7,840 nt of DNA from JBOHBN01 sp050698355 (GCA_050698355.1 JBOHBN010000110.1:1-7840); one strand, 5' to 3'. Positions 1 to 6,689 are shown, counted from the stretch's first letter. The notes: generated by a model not told the origin, from the letters alone. Numbers and translations: made by a program.

Positions 1-175
1 CGTAGAAGTTCGAGGCCGGGACGGTCAACGAGACCGGCACGCGACACCCGTCGTCTGTGTTCCTCCCGCCGACTCGCGGCGCCTTCTCGGCCGCGACAGT
101 CTTGCCGTCAGCGTCCTTGATCACGACCTGCACGCGGGGCGTCTCGACGCCATCGAGCGCGTCGCTGAAGCTCGC
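1..175 (-). CDS. Interior fragment of an unrecognised, probably exported protein
   Basis: The minus strand is open from about position 235 to the left edge. From about 175 leftwards it reads like real protein: a stretch VQVVIKDADGKTVAAEK, then DDGCRVPVSLTVP and SNFY. This alternating beta-strand pattern (xVxVxDxxGKxxA, a single Cys, then PxxxFY) resembles the C-terminal parts of small secreted or membrane-anchored actinobacterial proteins, but I do not recognise the family. No credible start codon or signal peptide lies in the window, and the reading runs off position 1. On its N-terminal side the frame runs straight into gatC sequence, so the fragment is cut by the junction near 172-181. Codon choice is typical high-GC. 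It could be a true gene truncated by rearrangement or one side of a chimeric assembly. That it is coding is inferred from residue pattern only. Confidence 0.45.
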
Positions 176-321
176 CGACGTCGCACGCCGTACCGCTGAC
201 CAACGTGTTCCGGTCCGACGAGCCGCGCGAGGGTCTCACCCGCGAGGACGTACTCGCCGCCGCTCCGGCCGTGGAGGAGAACCGGTTCCGCGTGCCGCGC
301 ATCCTCGAGGAGGAATCGTGA
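169..321 (+). pseudogene. gatC: gatC, C-terminal half only (5'-truncated GatC subunit)
   Basis: GatC is the small scaffold subunit of the GatCAB amidotransferase and wraps around GatA to hold it to GatB. This frame reads PTSHAVPLTNVFR, then LTREDVLAAAPAVEENRF and RVPRILEEES before TGA at 319-321, the classic C-terminal half of actinobacterial GatC. Recognisable similarity starts at about position 175. Just upstream, in the same frame, is a TGA at 166-168, and the usual N-terminal helices (the region resembling ITREEVAHLARLA) are missing. A normal GatC is about 95-100 residues; only about 48 remain, with no usable start. Its stop overlaps the gatA GTG (GTGA, 318-321), so the downstream gene order is the normal one. 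The truncation is either a genomic rearrangement or an assembly join, and the DNA to the left belongs to an unrelated reading frame on the other strand. Confidence 0.8.
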
Positions 322-1811
322 CGGGGCTGACCGCGATGACCGCCGCGGAGCTCGCCGCGACGATGGCGTCCGGCGAGGTCTCCGCCGTCGAGGTCACGCA
401 GGCGCACCTGGACCGCATCGCCGCCGTCGACGACAAGGTGCACGCCTACCTGTACATCGACGGCGAACGTGCGCTGGCCGACGCCGAGGCCGTGGACGCC
501 AAGCGCGCCTCCGGCGAAACCCTCGGCCCGCTCGCCGGGGTACCGCTCGCGCTGAAGGACGTGCTCACCCGGCGCGGCGTGCCGACCACCTGCGGCTCGA
601 AGATCCTCGAGGGATGGAAGCCGCCGTACGACTCCACCGTGGCGGCGCGGCTCAGCGACGCGGACGTCGTCATCCTCGGTAAGACGAACATGGACGAGTT
701 CGCGATGGGCTCCTCCACCGAGAACTCCGCGTACGGGCCGACACGCAACCCGTGGGACCTCGACCGCATTCCCGGCGGGTCGTCCGGCGGTTCGAGCGCG
801 TCGGTCGCCGCGTACGAGGCGCCGCTCGCGATCGGCACCGACACCGGAGGCTCTATCCGGCAGCCGGCGGCGGTGTGCGGTGTCGTCGGCGCCAAGCCGA
901 CGTACGGCGGGGTGTCCAGGTACGGGCTGGTCGCTTTCTCCTCCAGCCTCGACCAGGCAGGGCCGCTCGCCCGCACGGTCCTCGATGCGGCGCTGCTGCA
1001 CGAGGCCATCGCCGGGCACGACCCGCGCGACTCCACGTCCATCGACGCGCCGGTGCCGCCGATCGTCGAGGGCGCGCGCCGGGCCGACGTCGCCGGCATG
1101 CGGGTTGGCGTGGTCCGCGAGCTGTCCGGTGAGGGCTGGCAGTCCGGCGTCGAGGAGCGATTCCGCGAGGCCGTGGACCTGCTCACCGAGCTGGGCGCGG
1201 AGGTTGTCGAGGTCTCCTGCCCGCACTTCACCTACGCGCTGCCCGCGTACTACCTGATCAACCCGAGCGAGGCGTCCAGCAACCTCGCGCGGTTCGACGC
1301 GATGCGCTACGGCCTGCGGGTCGGCGACGACGGCACCCGCAGCACCGAGGAGGTCATGGCGCTCACCCGCCAGGCGGGGTTCGGCGCCGAGGTGAAGCGC
1401 CGGGTGATGCTCGGCACGTACGCGCTCTCGGCCGGCTATTACGACGCCTACTACGGCCAGGCGCAGAAGGTACGCACGCTCATCACACGCGACTTCGCCG
1501 CCGCGTACGAGCAGGTCGACGTGCTCTGCTCGCCCACCACGCCGACGACGGCATTCCGGCTGGGCGAGCGGGTGGACGACCCGATGGCGATGTACCTCGC
1601 CGACCTCGCCACCGTGCCCTCCAACCTGGCTGGCAACGCGGCGATCAGCGTGCCCTGCGGGCTGGCACCCGAGGACGGGCTGCCGGTCGGCGTCCAGGTG
1701 ATGGCGCCGACGTTGGCCGACGACCGCGCGTACCGGGTGGGTGCCGCGCTGGAGGCGGCGTTCGTGGACCGGTGGGGGCACCGGCTGCTGGAGGAGGCGA
1801 CCGCGCTGTGA
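318..1811 (+). CDS. gatA: Aspartyl/glutamyl-tRNA amidotransferase subunit A (GatA)
   Basis: GatA is the glutaminase subunit of GatCAB. It hydrolyses glutamine and passes ammonia to GatB for amidation of Glu-tRNA(Gln)/Asp-tRNA(Asn) in the cytoplasm. The 497-residue protein is full length for the family. The amidase-signature Ser-cisSer-Lys triad is visible: Lys80 in LALKD, cis-Ser155 in GGSSGGSSA, and nucleophile Ser179 in TDTGGSIRQPA; the 24-residue spacing of the two serines is as expected. Other family blocks are SKILEGW, GKTNMDEFAMGSSTENSAYG, MLGTYALSAGYYDAYY and the C-terminal NLAGNAAISVPCGLAPEDGLPVG split around it. The GTG at 318 is chosen because AGGAGG (308-313) precedes it by 4 bases and it overlaps the gatC stop as GTGA. 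A longer frame back to 57 is open but its extra residues are Arg-rich nonsense. It is translationally coupled to gatB by another GTGA overlap. Confidence 0.97.
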   Translation: MTGLTAMTAAELAATMASGEVSAVEVTQAHLDRIAAVDDKVHAYLYIDGERALADAEAVDAKRASGETLGPLAGVPLALKDVLTRRGVPTTCGSKILEGWKPPYDSTVAARLSDADVVILGKTNMDEFAMGSSTENSAYGPTRNPWDLDRIPGGSSGGSSASVAAYEAPLAIGTDTGGSIRQPAAVCGVVGAKPTYGGVSRYGLVAFSSSLDQAGPLARTVLDAALLHEAIAGHDPRDSTSIDAPVPPIVEGARRADVAGMRVGVVRELSGEGWQSGVEERFREAVDLLTELGAEVVEVSCPHFTYALPAYYLINPSEASSNLARFDAMRYGLRVGDDGTRSTEEVMALTRQAGFGAEVKRRVMLGTYALSAGYYDAYYGQAQKVRTLITRDFAAAYEQVDVLCSPTTPTTAFRLGERVDDPMAMYLADLATVPSNLAGNAAISVPCGLAPEDGLPVGVQVMAPTLADDRAYRVGAALEAAFVDRWGHRLLEEATAL

Positions 1812-3307
1812 CCGTGCAAACGCTCGTGCCGTACGACGAGGCGCTGCGCTCGTACGCGCCGGTGCTCGGACTGGAGACGCACGTCGAGCTGGGCACCCGG
1901 ACGAAGATGTTCTGCGGCTGCCTCGGGGCGTTCGGCGCGGAGCCGAACACCCAGGTGTGCCCGGTGTGCCTCGGCCTGCCCGGATCGCTGCCGGTGGTCA
2001 ATGAGGCCGCGATCAGGTACGCGATCATGATCGGACTCGCGCTGAACTGCGGAATCGCGAGCTGGTGCCGGTTCGCCCGGAAGAACTACTTCTATCCGGA
2101 CATGCCGAAGGACTACCAGATCTCGCAGTACGACGAGCCACTGTGCGTTGACGGTTACCTCGACGTACAGGTCGAAGGCGAGACCGTACGGGTCGGCATC
2201 GAGCGGGTGCACCTGGAGGAGGACACCGGCAAGACGATGCACGTCGGTACGTCCGGGCGAATCCACGGCGCGGACCACTCGCTGGTCGACTACAACAGGG
2301 CCGGCATCCCGCTCGTCGAGATCGTGACCAAGCCGATCCCGGACACCGGCGCGCTCGCCCCGGCCGTCGCGCACGCGTACGCGACCGAGCTGCGCGCGGT
2401 GTGCCGTTCGCTCGGCGTCTCCGACGTGCGGATGGAGGAGGGCTCGCTGCGCTGCGACGTCAACGTGTCGCTCGCTCCGCACGGTGCGAGCGAGTGGGGC
2501 AGGCGCACCGAGACCAAGAACGTGAACTCGCTGCGCAGCGTCGAGCGTGCCGTACGCCACGAGATCGAGCGGCAGGCCGGTGTGCTGAATGCCGGCGAGC
2601 GAGTGGTGCAGGAGACCCGGCACTTCCAGGAGGGCCCGGGCACGACGGTGACCGGCCGGAGCAAGGAGGAGGCGGAGGACTACCGGTACTTCCCTGAGCC
2701 CGACCTCGTCCCGGTGGCACCGGACGCCGAGTGGGTCGAGAAGATCCGGGCCGGGCTGCGGGAGCTGCCGGCGGCGAAGCGCGCGCGCATCACCCGGGAC
2801 TGGTCGCTCTCCGACGAGGAGCTGCGCGACCTGGTCAACGCCGACGCGGTCGACCTGGTCGAGCGTACGGTCGCCGCTGGCGCATCGCCGGAGCAGGCGC
2901 GCAAGTGGTGGATGAACGAGCTCTCCCGCCGCGCGACCGAGCGGGGCGTGGAGCTCGGTGTGGTCGGTGTGACGCCGGAGCAGGTCGCCCGCATCAGCGT
3001 GCTTGTCGCGGAGGGCAAGCTCACCGACAAGCTCGCCCGCGAGGTGTTCGACGGGGTGCTCGCGGGGGAGGGCGAGCCCGACGCCGTGGTCGAGGCGCGC
3101 GGGCTCGCGGTGGTCAGCGACGAGAGCGCGCTCGCCGCCGCGGTCGACGACGCGATCGCGGCGAACCCGGACGTCGCCGAGAAGGTGCGCGGCGGCAAGG
3201 CCGCCGCCGTCGGCCCGCTCGTCGGCCGCGTGATGAAGGCGATGCGCGGCCAGGCGGATGCCAAGCGAGTAAGGGAACTGCTTCTTGAACACCTAAATAA
3301 CGACTGA
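1808..3307 (+). CDS. gatB: Aspartyl/glutamyl-tRNA amidotransferase subunit B (GatB)
   Basis: GatB is the tRNA-binding, ATP-dependent kinase/transamidase subunit of GatCAB, acting in the cytoplasm to activate the misacylated Glu or Asp and amidate it with ammonia from GatA. The 499-residue product has the usual length. Visible blocks are GLETHVELGT (21-30), zinc-site cysteines C36xC38 and C51PVC54, CRFARKNYFYPDMPKDYQ, DYNRAGIP (161-168), KNVNSLRS (from 237), YRYFPEPDLVPVAP and ARKWWMNELSR. The C-terminal YqeY-like tail (about 460-499) carries GGKAAAVGPLVG and RGQADAKRV and probably contacts the tRNA elbow. The GTG start at 1808 overlaps the gatA TGA (GTGA) and has GGAGGAGG at 1790-1797, ten bases upstream. 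An in-frame start further up (1772) would overlap gatA by about 40 bases and lacks family support. It is followed by a convergent gene. Confidence 0.97.
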   Translation: MTVQTLVPYDEALRSYAPVLGLETHVELGTRTKMFCGCLGAFGAEPNTQVCPVCLGLPGSLPVVNEAAIRYAIMIGLALNCGIASWCRFARKNYFYPDMPKDYQISQYDEPLCVDGYLDVQVEGETVRVGIERVHLEEDTGKTMHVGTSGRIHGADHSLVDYNRAGIPLVEIVTKPIPDTGALAPAVAHAYATELRAVCRSLGVSDVRMEEGSLRCDVNVSLAPHGASEWGRRTETKNVNSLRSVERAVRHEIERQAGVLNAGERVVQETRHFQEGPGTTVTGRSKEEAEDYRYFPEPDLVPVAPDAEWVEKIRAGLRELPAAKRARITRDWSLSDEELRDLVNADAVDLVERTVAAGASPEQARKWWMNELSRRATERGVELGVVGVTPEQVARISVLVAEGKLTDKLAREVFDGVLAGEGEPDAVVEARGLAVVSDESALAAAVDDAIAANPDVAEKVRGGKAAAVGPLVGRVMKAMRGQADAKRVRELLLEHLNND

Positions 3308-3426
3308 CCGAAAGCAACGCGCGGACAGCAGTTTGCTCGATGTGCCGACCCGCCAGTTGCGCGCGAACCGGTTCACCCGGCGAGGCCGCGCCGCGCGAAG
3401 CGCCCGTCGGGTTCGTCGTGTGAATC

Positions 3427-3464
3427 ACCGACGTCCGTAACGGTTACCGACGTCCGTTACCGGT
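3427..3464. repeat. Tandem 19-bp direct repeat (two copies)
   Basis: Two abutting 19-base units, ACCGACGTCCGTAACGGTT (3427-3445) and ACCGACGTCCGTTACCGGT (3446-3464), match at 16 of 19 positions, with the first 12 identical. Each contains the palindrome GACGTC. The 19-bp phasing is close to two helical turns, which could suit a dimeric DNA-binding protein. However, the site lies between two gene ends rather than before a gene, so a regulatory role is unproven. Confidence 0.55.
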
Positions 3465-3481
3465 ACTTCTCACGATGAGTA

Positions 3482-3517
3482 CCTACTTCCCACGTCCTGC
3501 AGGCCGTGGGAAGTAGG
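3482..3517. terminator. 36-bp near-perfect palindrome, likely bidirectional terminator
   Basis: The left arm CCTACTTCCCACG (3482-3494) is the exact reverse complement of the right arm CGTGGGAAGTAGG (3505-3517), giving 13 uninterrupted base pairs. The ten bases between are T, then the self-complementary CCTGCAGG, then C. The whole 36 bases are therefore one dyad with a single T/C mismatch pair (17 of 18 positions). It sits between convergent genes, 174 bases after gatB and 56 bases after the lipoprotein stop. There is no T-tract on either side, which is common for actinobacterial hairpin terminators. It could instead be a protein-binding dyad or a repeated genomic element. Confidence 0.6.
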
Positions 3518-3573
3518 AAACGAGTTACATACCGTGATCATTTCGGGAGGGGGCAGTGGGTTGCCGCTTCTGG

Positions 3574-4776
3574 TTAAACGCTACCCGTGGGGGAAGGCGA
3601 CGTGGGCGAACCCTTCTGGTGGAGGGGGATACGAATGATCCGGTCGTCGCTCTTGGTGGGGGAGCCGCGGCCGTCCCGGTTCGAGGTGGTGACCCAGAGC
3701 GAGCCGTCCGGCGCGGTCACGATCGTGCGCAGCCGGCCGTAACGGTCGTCGAGGAGTGCGCGCGGCTTGCCCACCGAGCCGTCGCCGTGCACGCGCATCC
3801 GGTAGACGTTCTCACCCTGCAGCGTCGCGAGCCACAGCGAGTCGGCCGCGTACGCCAGCCCGGACGGTGACGCCTTGTCGGTGGGCCAGGTCACGAGCGG
3901 CGGGGTGAACTTCTCCTTCTTCGGCCCGATCGTGCCCTCGACGTCCGGCCAGCCGTAGTTCTCACCGGGATGCAGAGCGTTGACCTCGTCCAGCGCGTTC
4001 TGGCCGAACTCGGCCTCGTACAGCGTCGGGTCCTTCCCCGGGCCCCACGCCAGGCCCTGGGGGTTGCGGTGCCCGACCGTCCACACCACCGAGTCGGAGA
4101 ACGGGTTGCCGGGAACGGGCTCGCCGTCCGGTGTCATCCGCAGCACCTTGCCGCCGAGGTATTTGGGATCCTGGGCGCGTTCCGCTCGGGTGGCGTCCCC
4201 GGTCGTCACGTACAGCATGCCGTCCGGGCCGAACTTGATCCTGCCGCCGTCGTGGATGGTCGCCTTGGGGATGCCGGTGAACACCGACTCCTGGCGGCTG
4301 ATGCCGCGCTTGTCGTAGCGGAACCGGACGATCCGGTTGCCGGTGTCGGTCGTGATGTACGCGTACACGAGATGGTCCAGGTCGTACGTGGGGGAGAGTG
4401 CGAGGCCCAGCAGGCCCCCCTCCGACGTGTCATCGGTGACGCCGCTCACCTTCCCGACGGTGGTGACCTTGCCGCCCGGCGCGATGCGCTTGATCTTGTG
4501 AGTGTTGCGCTCGCTGACCAGGGCCGCGTCGTTCGGCAGGAACGCCACGCCCCACGGTACGTCCAGGTTCTTGACGATGACCTGTGGCTTGCCCGGATGC
4601 GCCGGGGTCGCGCTGGGGCGCGGGCTGTGCGAGCTGGAGGCGACCGCGGTGGACCCGGTCGACGAGCTCGATCCGGACGTCGGCTCGCCGCTGCCGGACG
4701 CCTGGCAGCCGGAGAAGGCAGCGACCGCGAGTGCTACGGCGACCGGTACGGCCCGGGCGCCTCTCGTTGTGCGCAT
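3574..4776 (-). CDS. GSDH-family PQQ-type sugar dehydrogenase lipoprotein (LppZ-like)
   Basis: This 400-residue protein belongs to the glucose/sorbosone dehydrogenase beta-propeller family, whose characterised members oxidise aldose sugars with bound PQQ. A short basic leader (MRTTRGAR) and hydrophobic stretch end in a lipobox, FSGC, so Cys24 should be lipidated and the protein anchored outside the membrane. A Ser/Thr/Pro-rich linker (about 25-62) precedes the propeller (about 64-387). Family motifs are LDVPWGVAFLP (71-81), SEGGLLGLALSP, IHDGGRIKFGPDGMLYVTTGD with candidate catalytic His175, GHRNPQGLAW with Arg238, ENYGWP (272-277) and NRDGRG (366-371). From memory, mycobacterial lppZ (Rv3006) lies near gatB, so this placement looks like conserved synteny. 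The start lies 24 bases below the permease stop, implying one transcript; its ribosome site is weak. The actual substrate, and whether this host makes PQQ, are not shown. Confidence 0.9.
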   Translation of the reverse strand: MRTTRGARAVPVAVALAVAAFSGCQASGSGEPTSGSSSSTGSTAVASSSHSPRPSATPAHPGKPQVIVKNLDVPWGVAFLPNDAALVSERNTHKIKRIAPGGKVTTVGKVSGVTDDTSEGGLLGLALSPTYDLDHLVYAYITTDTGNRIVRFRYDKRGISRQESVFTGIPKATIHDGGRIKFGPDGMLYVTTGDATRAERAQDPKYLGGKVLRMTPDGEPVPGNPFSDSVVWTVGHRNPQGLAWGPGKDPTLYEAEFGQNALDEVNALHPGENYGWPDVEGTIGPKKEKFTPPLVTWPTDKASPSGLAYAADSLWLATLQGENVYRMRVHGDGSVGKPRALLDDRYGRLRTIVTAPDGSLWVTTSNRDGRGSPTKSDDRIIRIPLHQKGSPTSPSPTGSV

Positions 4777-4800
4777 GCGAGGACCGTATCGCGCGTCCTA

Positions 4801-6063
4801 CTACGACGATCTTCGGTACAGCACCACTGCGCGGCCGGCGATTCCGATGGCGAACAGCGCCAGCGCCGCGACGACCGCCTGCGGTGGCAACGTGAACGCG
4901 AGCGTGGCGCAACCGATGACGCCCACGATGTTCAGCGCGCGTGGCCAGCGCCGGTGCTCCGGCCTCTGGGTGAACGCCGAGACGTTCGCGATCCCGTAGT
5001 AGGTGAGCACGCTGAACGACGAGAAGCCGATGACCTCGCGCAGGTCGGTGGTCAGCACGAGGGCGATGACCACGCCCGCGATCAGGAGCTCGGCCCGGTG
5101 CGGTACGCGGTAGCGCGGGTGGACGGCGGCGAGCCACGGCGGCAGGTCGGCTTGCCGGGCCATCGCCATGCTCGTGCGGCCGATCCCGGCGACGAGGACC
5201 AGCAGGCTGGACAGGCTGGCGACGGCGGCACCGGCGCGTACGACCGGTTGCGCCCAACCGGCGCCCGCGGCGTCGACGGCCGCGGCCAGCGGCGCGGTGG
5301 ATCGCGCCAGCACCTCGGGCCCGGCCACCAGCAGCGTGCTGGCACCGATCAGCAGGTAGACGCCGACCGTCGTCGCCAGGGCGATGACGATCGACCGCGG
5401 GATGGTCACGGCGGGGTCGCGCACCTCCTCGCCGAGCGTGGCGATGCGCGCGTATCCGGCGAAGGCGAAGAACAGCAGGCCGCCTGCCTGCAGGATGCCG
5501 TACGCGCCGCCGGGCGCCCACGCCGTCCCGGCCGAGAGGTCCGCCGCTCCCGTACGGGCGCCGGTGAGGCTGAGCACCACCACGAGCAGCAGCACGAGCA
5601 GGGTGACCGTGACGAGCACCCTGGTCAACGTGGCGGTCTTGGTGATGCCGCGGTAGTTGGCGGCGGTGAGCGTGACGACGGCCGCGACGCCGACCAGCCG
5701 CTGCAACCAGCCGGAGTCGGGGACGGCGTACGTGGCGAAGGTCAGCGCCATCGCCGCGCACGATGCCATTTTGCCGGTGACGAACCCCCAGCCGGCGACG
5801 AACCCCCACCAGTGGCCCAGCTGCTGGCGGCCGTAGTAGTAGGTGCCGCCGGACACCGGGTACTGCGCTGCGAGCTGCGCCGAGGCGGCAGCATTGCAAT
5901 AGGCGACGAGTGCCGCGAGTGCCATGCCTATCAGCAGACCCGCGCCGGCGGCCGCTGCGGCGGGCGCGAAGGCGGAGAACACCCCGGCGCCGATCATGGC
6001 GCCGAGACCGATCACTACGGCGTCTCGGGTGCCGAGCCGGCGTACCAGTCCGGAGTCATCCAT
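4801..6063 (-). CDS. APC-superfamily amino-acid permease
   Basis: This 420-residue integral membrane protein is of the amino acid-polyamine-organocation type, which moves amino acids or related amines through the inner membrane by proton coupling or exchange. TM1 carries the hallmark unwound-helix motif GLGAMIGAGVF (19-29). YPVSGGTYYYGRQQLG (68-83) and FFAFAGYARIATLGEEVRDP (198-217) are typical of actinobacterial APC permeases, and the remaining sequence alternates long hydrophobic stretches and short loops, consistent with about 12 helices. The substrate cannot be read from sequence. The ATG at 6061-6063 is preferred because GAGGAG (plus-strand 6073-6078) lies 9 bases upstream; a TTG at 6070-6072 would abut that site. 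The ATG overlaps the upstream regulator's stop within ATGGATGA, indicating translational coupling, and the lipoprotein gene follows after 24 bases. Regulation by the TetR neighbour is inferred. Confidence 0.93.
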   Translation of the reverse strand: MDDSGLVRRLGTRDAVVIGLGAMIGAGVFSAFAPAAAAAGAGLLIGMALAALVAYCNAAASAQLAAQYPVSGGTYYYGRQQLGHWWGFVAGWGFVTGKMASCAAMALTFATYAVPDSGWLQRLVGVAAVVTLTAANYRGITKTATLTRVLVTVTLLVLLLVVVLSLTGARTGAADLSAGTAWAPGGAYGILQAGGLLFFAFAGYARIATLGEEVRDPAVTIPRSIVIALATTVGVYLLIGASTLLVAGPEVLARSTAPLAAAVDAAGAGWAQPVVRAGAAVASLSSLLVLVAGIGRTSMAMARQADLPPWLAAVHPRYRVPHRAELLIAGVVIALVLTTDLREVIGFSSFSVLTYYGIANVSAFTQRPEHRRWPRALNIVGVIGCATLAFTLPPQAVVAALALFAIGIAGRAVVLYRRSS

Positions 6064-6634
6064 CGGCGGCAACTCCTCGAAGTACGACCGCTCGCACCTG
6101 GTCCCGCGCGCGGTTGCGGGACCAGTGGTGGCGGCCCCGCAGGTGCGCGTAGGTCCAGGTGACCGCGTTCATCACGGTGTCGGCCGCGTCGTCGACGCGG
6201 CCGGGAACCTGCAGCGTGCCGTCGGCGACCCCATCGCGCAGGAGGCGGTCGAACGGTTCGAGGTAGACGATGCCAGGCCCGGACTCGGGCTGATGGTGGA
6301 ACACCGTGTCGGAGGCGAGGACCAGCGGCAGGTGGTCGTCGATCACCTCGCACAGCGCCTCGATGGCCTTCTCGAGCCGGTCGCGGCCGGACCCGGACGC
6401 GACCAGCACCGGCCACATCCGTTCCCGGTAGTCGGCCGCAAGCTTGGTGACGAGCGCGTCCAGCAGCGTTTGGCGGTTCACGCCCTGCCGCCACAGCGTC
6501 ACGCGCGACTGCCCCGCATGCTCGGCGACCCGCTCCATGGTCACGCCTGCCCAGCCGGCCTCGGCGAGCACGGCGATGGTCGCCTGCCGCAGGTCCTCGT
6601 CCACGCCCTTGCCCATCGCGGGTGAACATAGCAT
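6056..6634 (-). CDS. TetR-family transcriptional regulator
   Basis: A 192-residue one-component regulator. The N-terminal helix-turn-helix is clear: LRQATIAVLAEAGWAG, then VTMERVAEHAGQSRVTLWR (31-49) and NRQTLLDALV. The C-terminal part (about 65-192) is the variable ligand-binding and dimerisation domain, with HLPLVLASD and LRGRHHWSRNRARDQVRAVV. Two ATG starts are possible. 6634 has AGGAG four bases upstream (plus-strand 6639-6643), while 6616 (MGKGVDEDL, 186 residues) has no visible ribosome site, so 6634 is favoured weakly. The reading frame stays open much further upstream, but that part is a shadow of the divergent genes. It heads the operon with the permease, overlapping its start by 8 bases, and is divergent from the small 84-residue gene, an arrangement usual for local autoregulators. 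Ligand and target sites are unknown; the dyads at 6648-6672 are candidates. Confidence 0.9.
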   Translation of the reverse strand: MLCSPAMGKGVDEDLRQATIAVLAEAGWAGVTMERVAEHAGQSRVTLWRQGVNRQTLLDALVTKLAADYRERMWPVLVASGSGRDRLEKAIEALCEVIDDHLPLVLASDTVFHHQPESGPGIVYLEPFDRLLRDGVADGTLQVPGRVDDAADTVMNAVTWTYAHLRGRHHWSRNRARDQVRAVVLRGVAADG

Positions 6635-6637
6635 GAT
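6609..6637 (+). promoter_or_regulatory. Candidate promoter for the small gene and MOSC gene
   Basis: TTGCCC (6609-6614) and CATGAT (6632-6637) are separated by 17 bases, a sigma70-like arrangement with 4 of 6 matches in each hexamer against TTGACA and TATAAT. Transcription would begin near 6645, just before the inverted repeats at 6648-6672. The boxes overlap the 5' end of the divergent regulator gene, so this is only a pattern match. Confidence 0.25.
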
Positions 6638-6647
6638 GCTCCTATGC

Positions 6648-6672
6648 AACGTAAGCGTTTCATCCGGAACGC
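6648..6672. promoter_or_regulatory. Inverted repeats between divergent genes, candidate operator
   Basis: Within the 55 bases between the TetR gene and the small plus-strand gene there are two overlapping dyads. One is AACG-TAAG-CGTT (6648-6659). The other is GCGTTTC-ATCC-GGAACGC (6655-6672), with 6 of 7 half-site positions paired. The size and position suit a TetR operator controlling both directions, though the small ribbon-helix-helix-like protein is another possible binder. No second copy was found before the other genes here. Confidence 0.4.
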
Positions 6673-6689
6673 AAGTACGGGAGGCAACG

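Larger units (their letters stand above)
3308..3573. other. Convergent intergenic region after gatB
   Basis: These 266 bases separate the stop of gatB (plus) from the stop of the dehydrogenase lipoprotein (minus). I see no gene in them. They contain a short perfect palindrome GAACCGGTTC (3365-3374), a tandem 19-bp repeat (3427-3464), a weak dyad GGTACT/AGTACC (3462-3467 and 3478-3483) and a 36-bp near-perfect palindrome (3482-3517). The last probably ends transcription from both sides. Confidence 0.6.

Noticed and set aside
57..317. Open extension of gatA back to an ATG at 57, adding 87 residues
   Set aside because: The extra residues are Arg/Ala/Ser-rich and unlike any GatA. The region overlaps real gatC codons in another frame, and the GTG at 318 has a ribosome site and the usual overlap.
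108..1781. Long minus-strand open frame of 557 residues opposite gatA
   Set aside because: It is the high-GC antisense shadow of gatA: composition is Arg/Gly/Val/His-rich with no family motifs, while the plus strand encodes a full amidase.
1451..3292. 613-residue minus-strand open frame opposite gatB
   Set aside because: It spans the gatA/gatB boundary antisense and has low-complexity composition, so it is a shadow of real genes.
6064..6072. TTG start for the permease, three codons upstream of the ATG
   Set aside because: The GAGGAG ribosome site directly abuts the TTG with no spacer, while the ATG at 6061-6063 has 9 bases of spacing.
3970..6162. 730-residue plus-strand open frame across the lipoprotein and permease genes
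   Set aside because: It crosses two well-supported minus-strand genes and is Arg/Gly/Asp-rich without motifs; a codon-bias shadow.
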